Origin: Blastocatellia bacterium
Lineage (GTDB): Bacteria; Acidobacteriota; Blastocatellia; UBA7656
Assembly (NCBI GenBank): GCA_022615215.1
Contig: JAKEHD010000730.1
Location: 1 to 5,545, forward strand
Direction: 5' to 3'
Length of the DNA: 5,545 nucleotides
The notes beneath the pieces are model-generated. The model searched no databases. It was given only the letters and a program-made list of their open reading frames with translations, and was not told the DNA's origin. The translations under genes and the position numbers were made by a program. Shown piece after piece: positions 5,493-5,545 of the stretch. Each line of letters starts with the position of its first letter. Position 1 is the stretch's first letter.

Positions 5493-5545
5493 ACGCATTA
5501 TTAGAAACGCGAGCGCCAAAAACAGCGCGCCTGATCCCAGGTCGA
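5478..5545 (-). CDS. C-terminal end of a protein with a possible terminal membrane segment (partial)
   Basis: Only the last 21 codons and the TAA stop are in the window; the gene enters from the right edge on the minus strand. The peptide has a hydrophobic stretch, ALFLALAFLIM, followed by RR and a short end (MWI). This pattern suits a C-terminal membrane helix with cytoplasmic positive charge, either the last helix of a membrane protein or a sorting/anchor tail. No PEP or LPXTG motif is visible in the part seen. It is separated from the kinase gene by a long gap and probably belongs to another transcript. The family cannot be told, and a chance open frame this short is possible. Confidence 0.4.
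   Translation of the reverse strand, partial: DLGSGALFLALAFLIMRRMWI

Overview
The window comes from a bacterium. It holds three complete protein-coding genes and two partial ones, all on the minus strand. By eye the base composition is about half G+C. No sequence names a species. The mix of a choice-of-anchor P secreted protein with Ig-like repeats, a small PilZ protein and a soluble GAF-PAS-PAS kinase with a NarL/FixJ-type regulator recalls Acidobacteriota or a similar environmental lineage, but this is an impression and not a placement.

Reading in the direction of transcription (high to low coordinates): positions 5478-5545 hold the last 21 codons of a truncated gene whose product ends in a hydrophobic stretch followed by two arginines. 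About 560 bases without a convincing gene follow. They contain the best promoter of the window (4992-5020), which has an inverted repeat around it. Next comes a two-component system. It has a cytoplasmic histidine kinase (2883-4916; GAF, PAS, PAS, HisKA_3, HATPase_c) and, 91 bases further on, a response regulator (2159-2791; receiver plus LuxR-type helix-turn-helix). A 230-base AT-rich gap with inverted repeats separates this pair from a PilZ-domain protein (1482-1928). After another 269 bases comes a secreted protein that runs off the left edge (1212 to 1). It has a signal peptide, a choice-of-anchor P domain and tandem 110-residue Ig/cadherin-like repeats.

The kinase and regulator almost certainly work together: a soluble sensor phosphorylates a DNA-binding regulator. 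The PilZ gene and the surface-protein gene lie downstream on the same strand, but gaps of 230 and 269 bases suggest they have their own promoters. One reasonable hypothesis is that the region links intracellular sensing (kinase/regulator) and possibly c-di-GMP (PilZ) to a surface or extracellular protein. Only the gene order supports this. No CRISPR array, tRNA, rRNA, insertion sequence or clearly new system was seen. The more unusual points are small-scale: a promoter flanked by 7-bp inverted arms exactly 42 bp apart, a PilZ protein whose first ligand arginine is shifted and whose C-terminal tail is encoded by hairpin-rich DNA, and nested inverted repeats just past the regulator gene.
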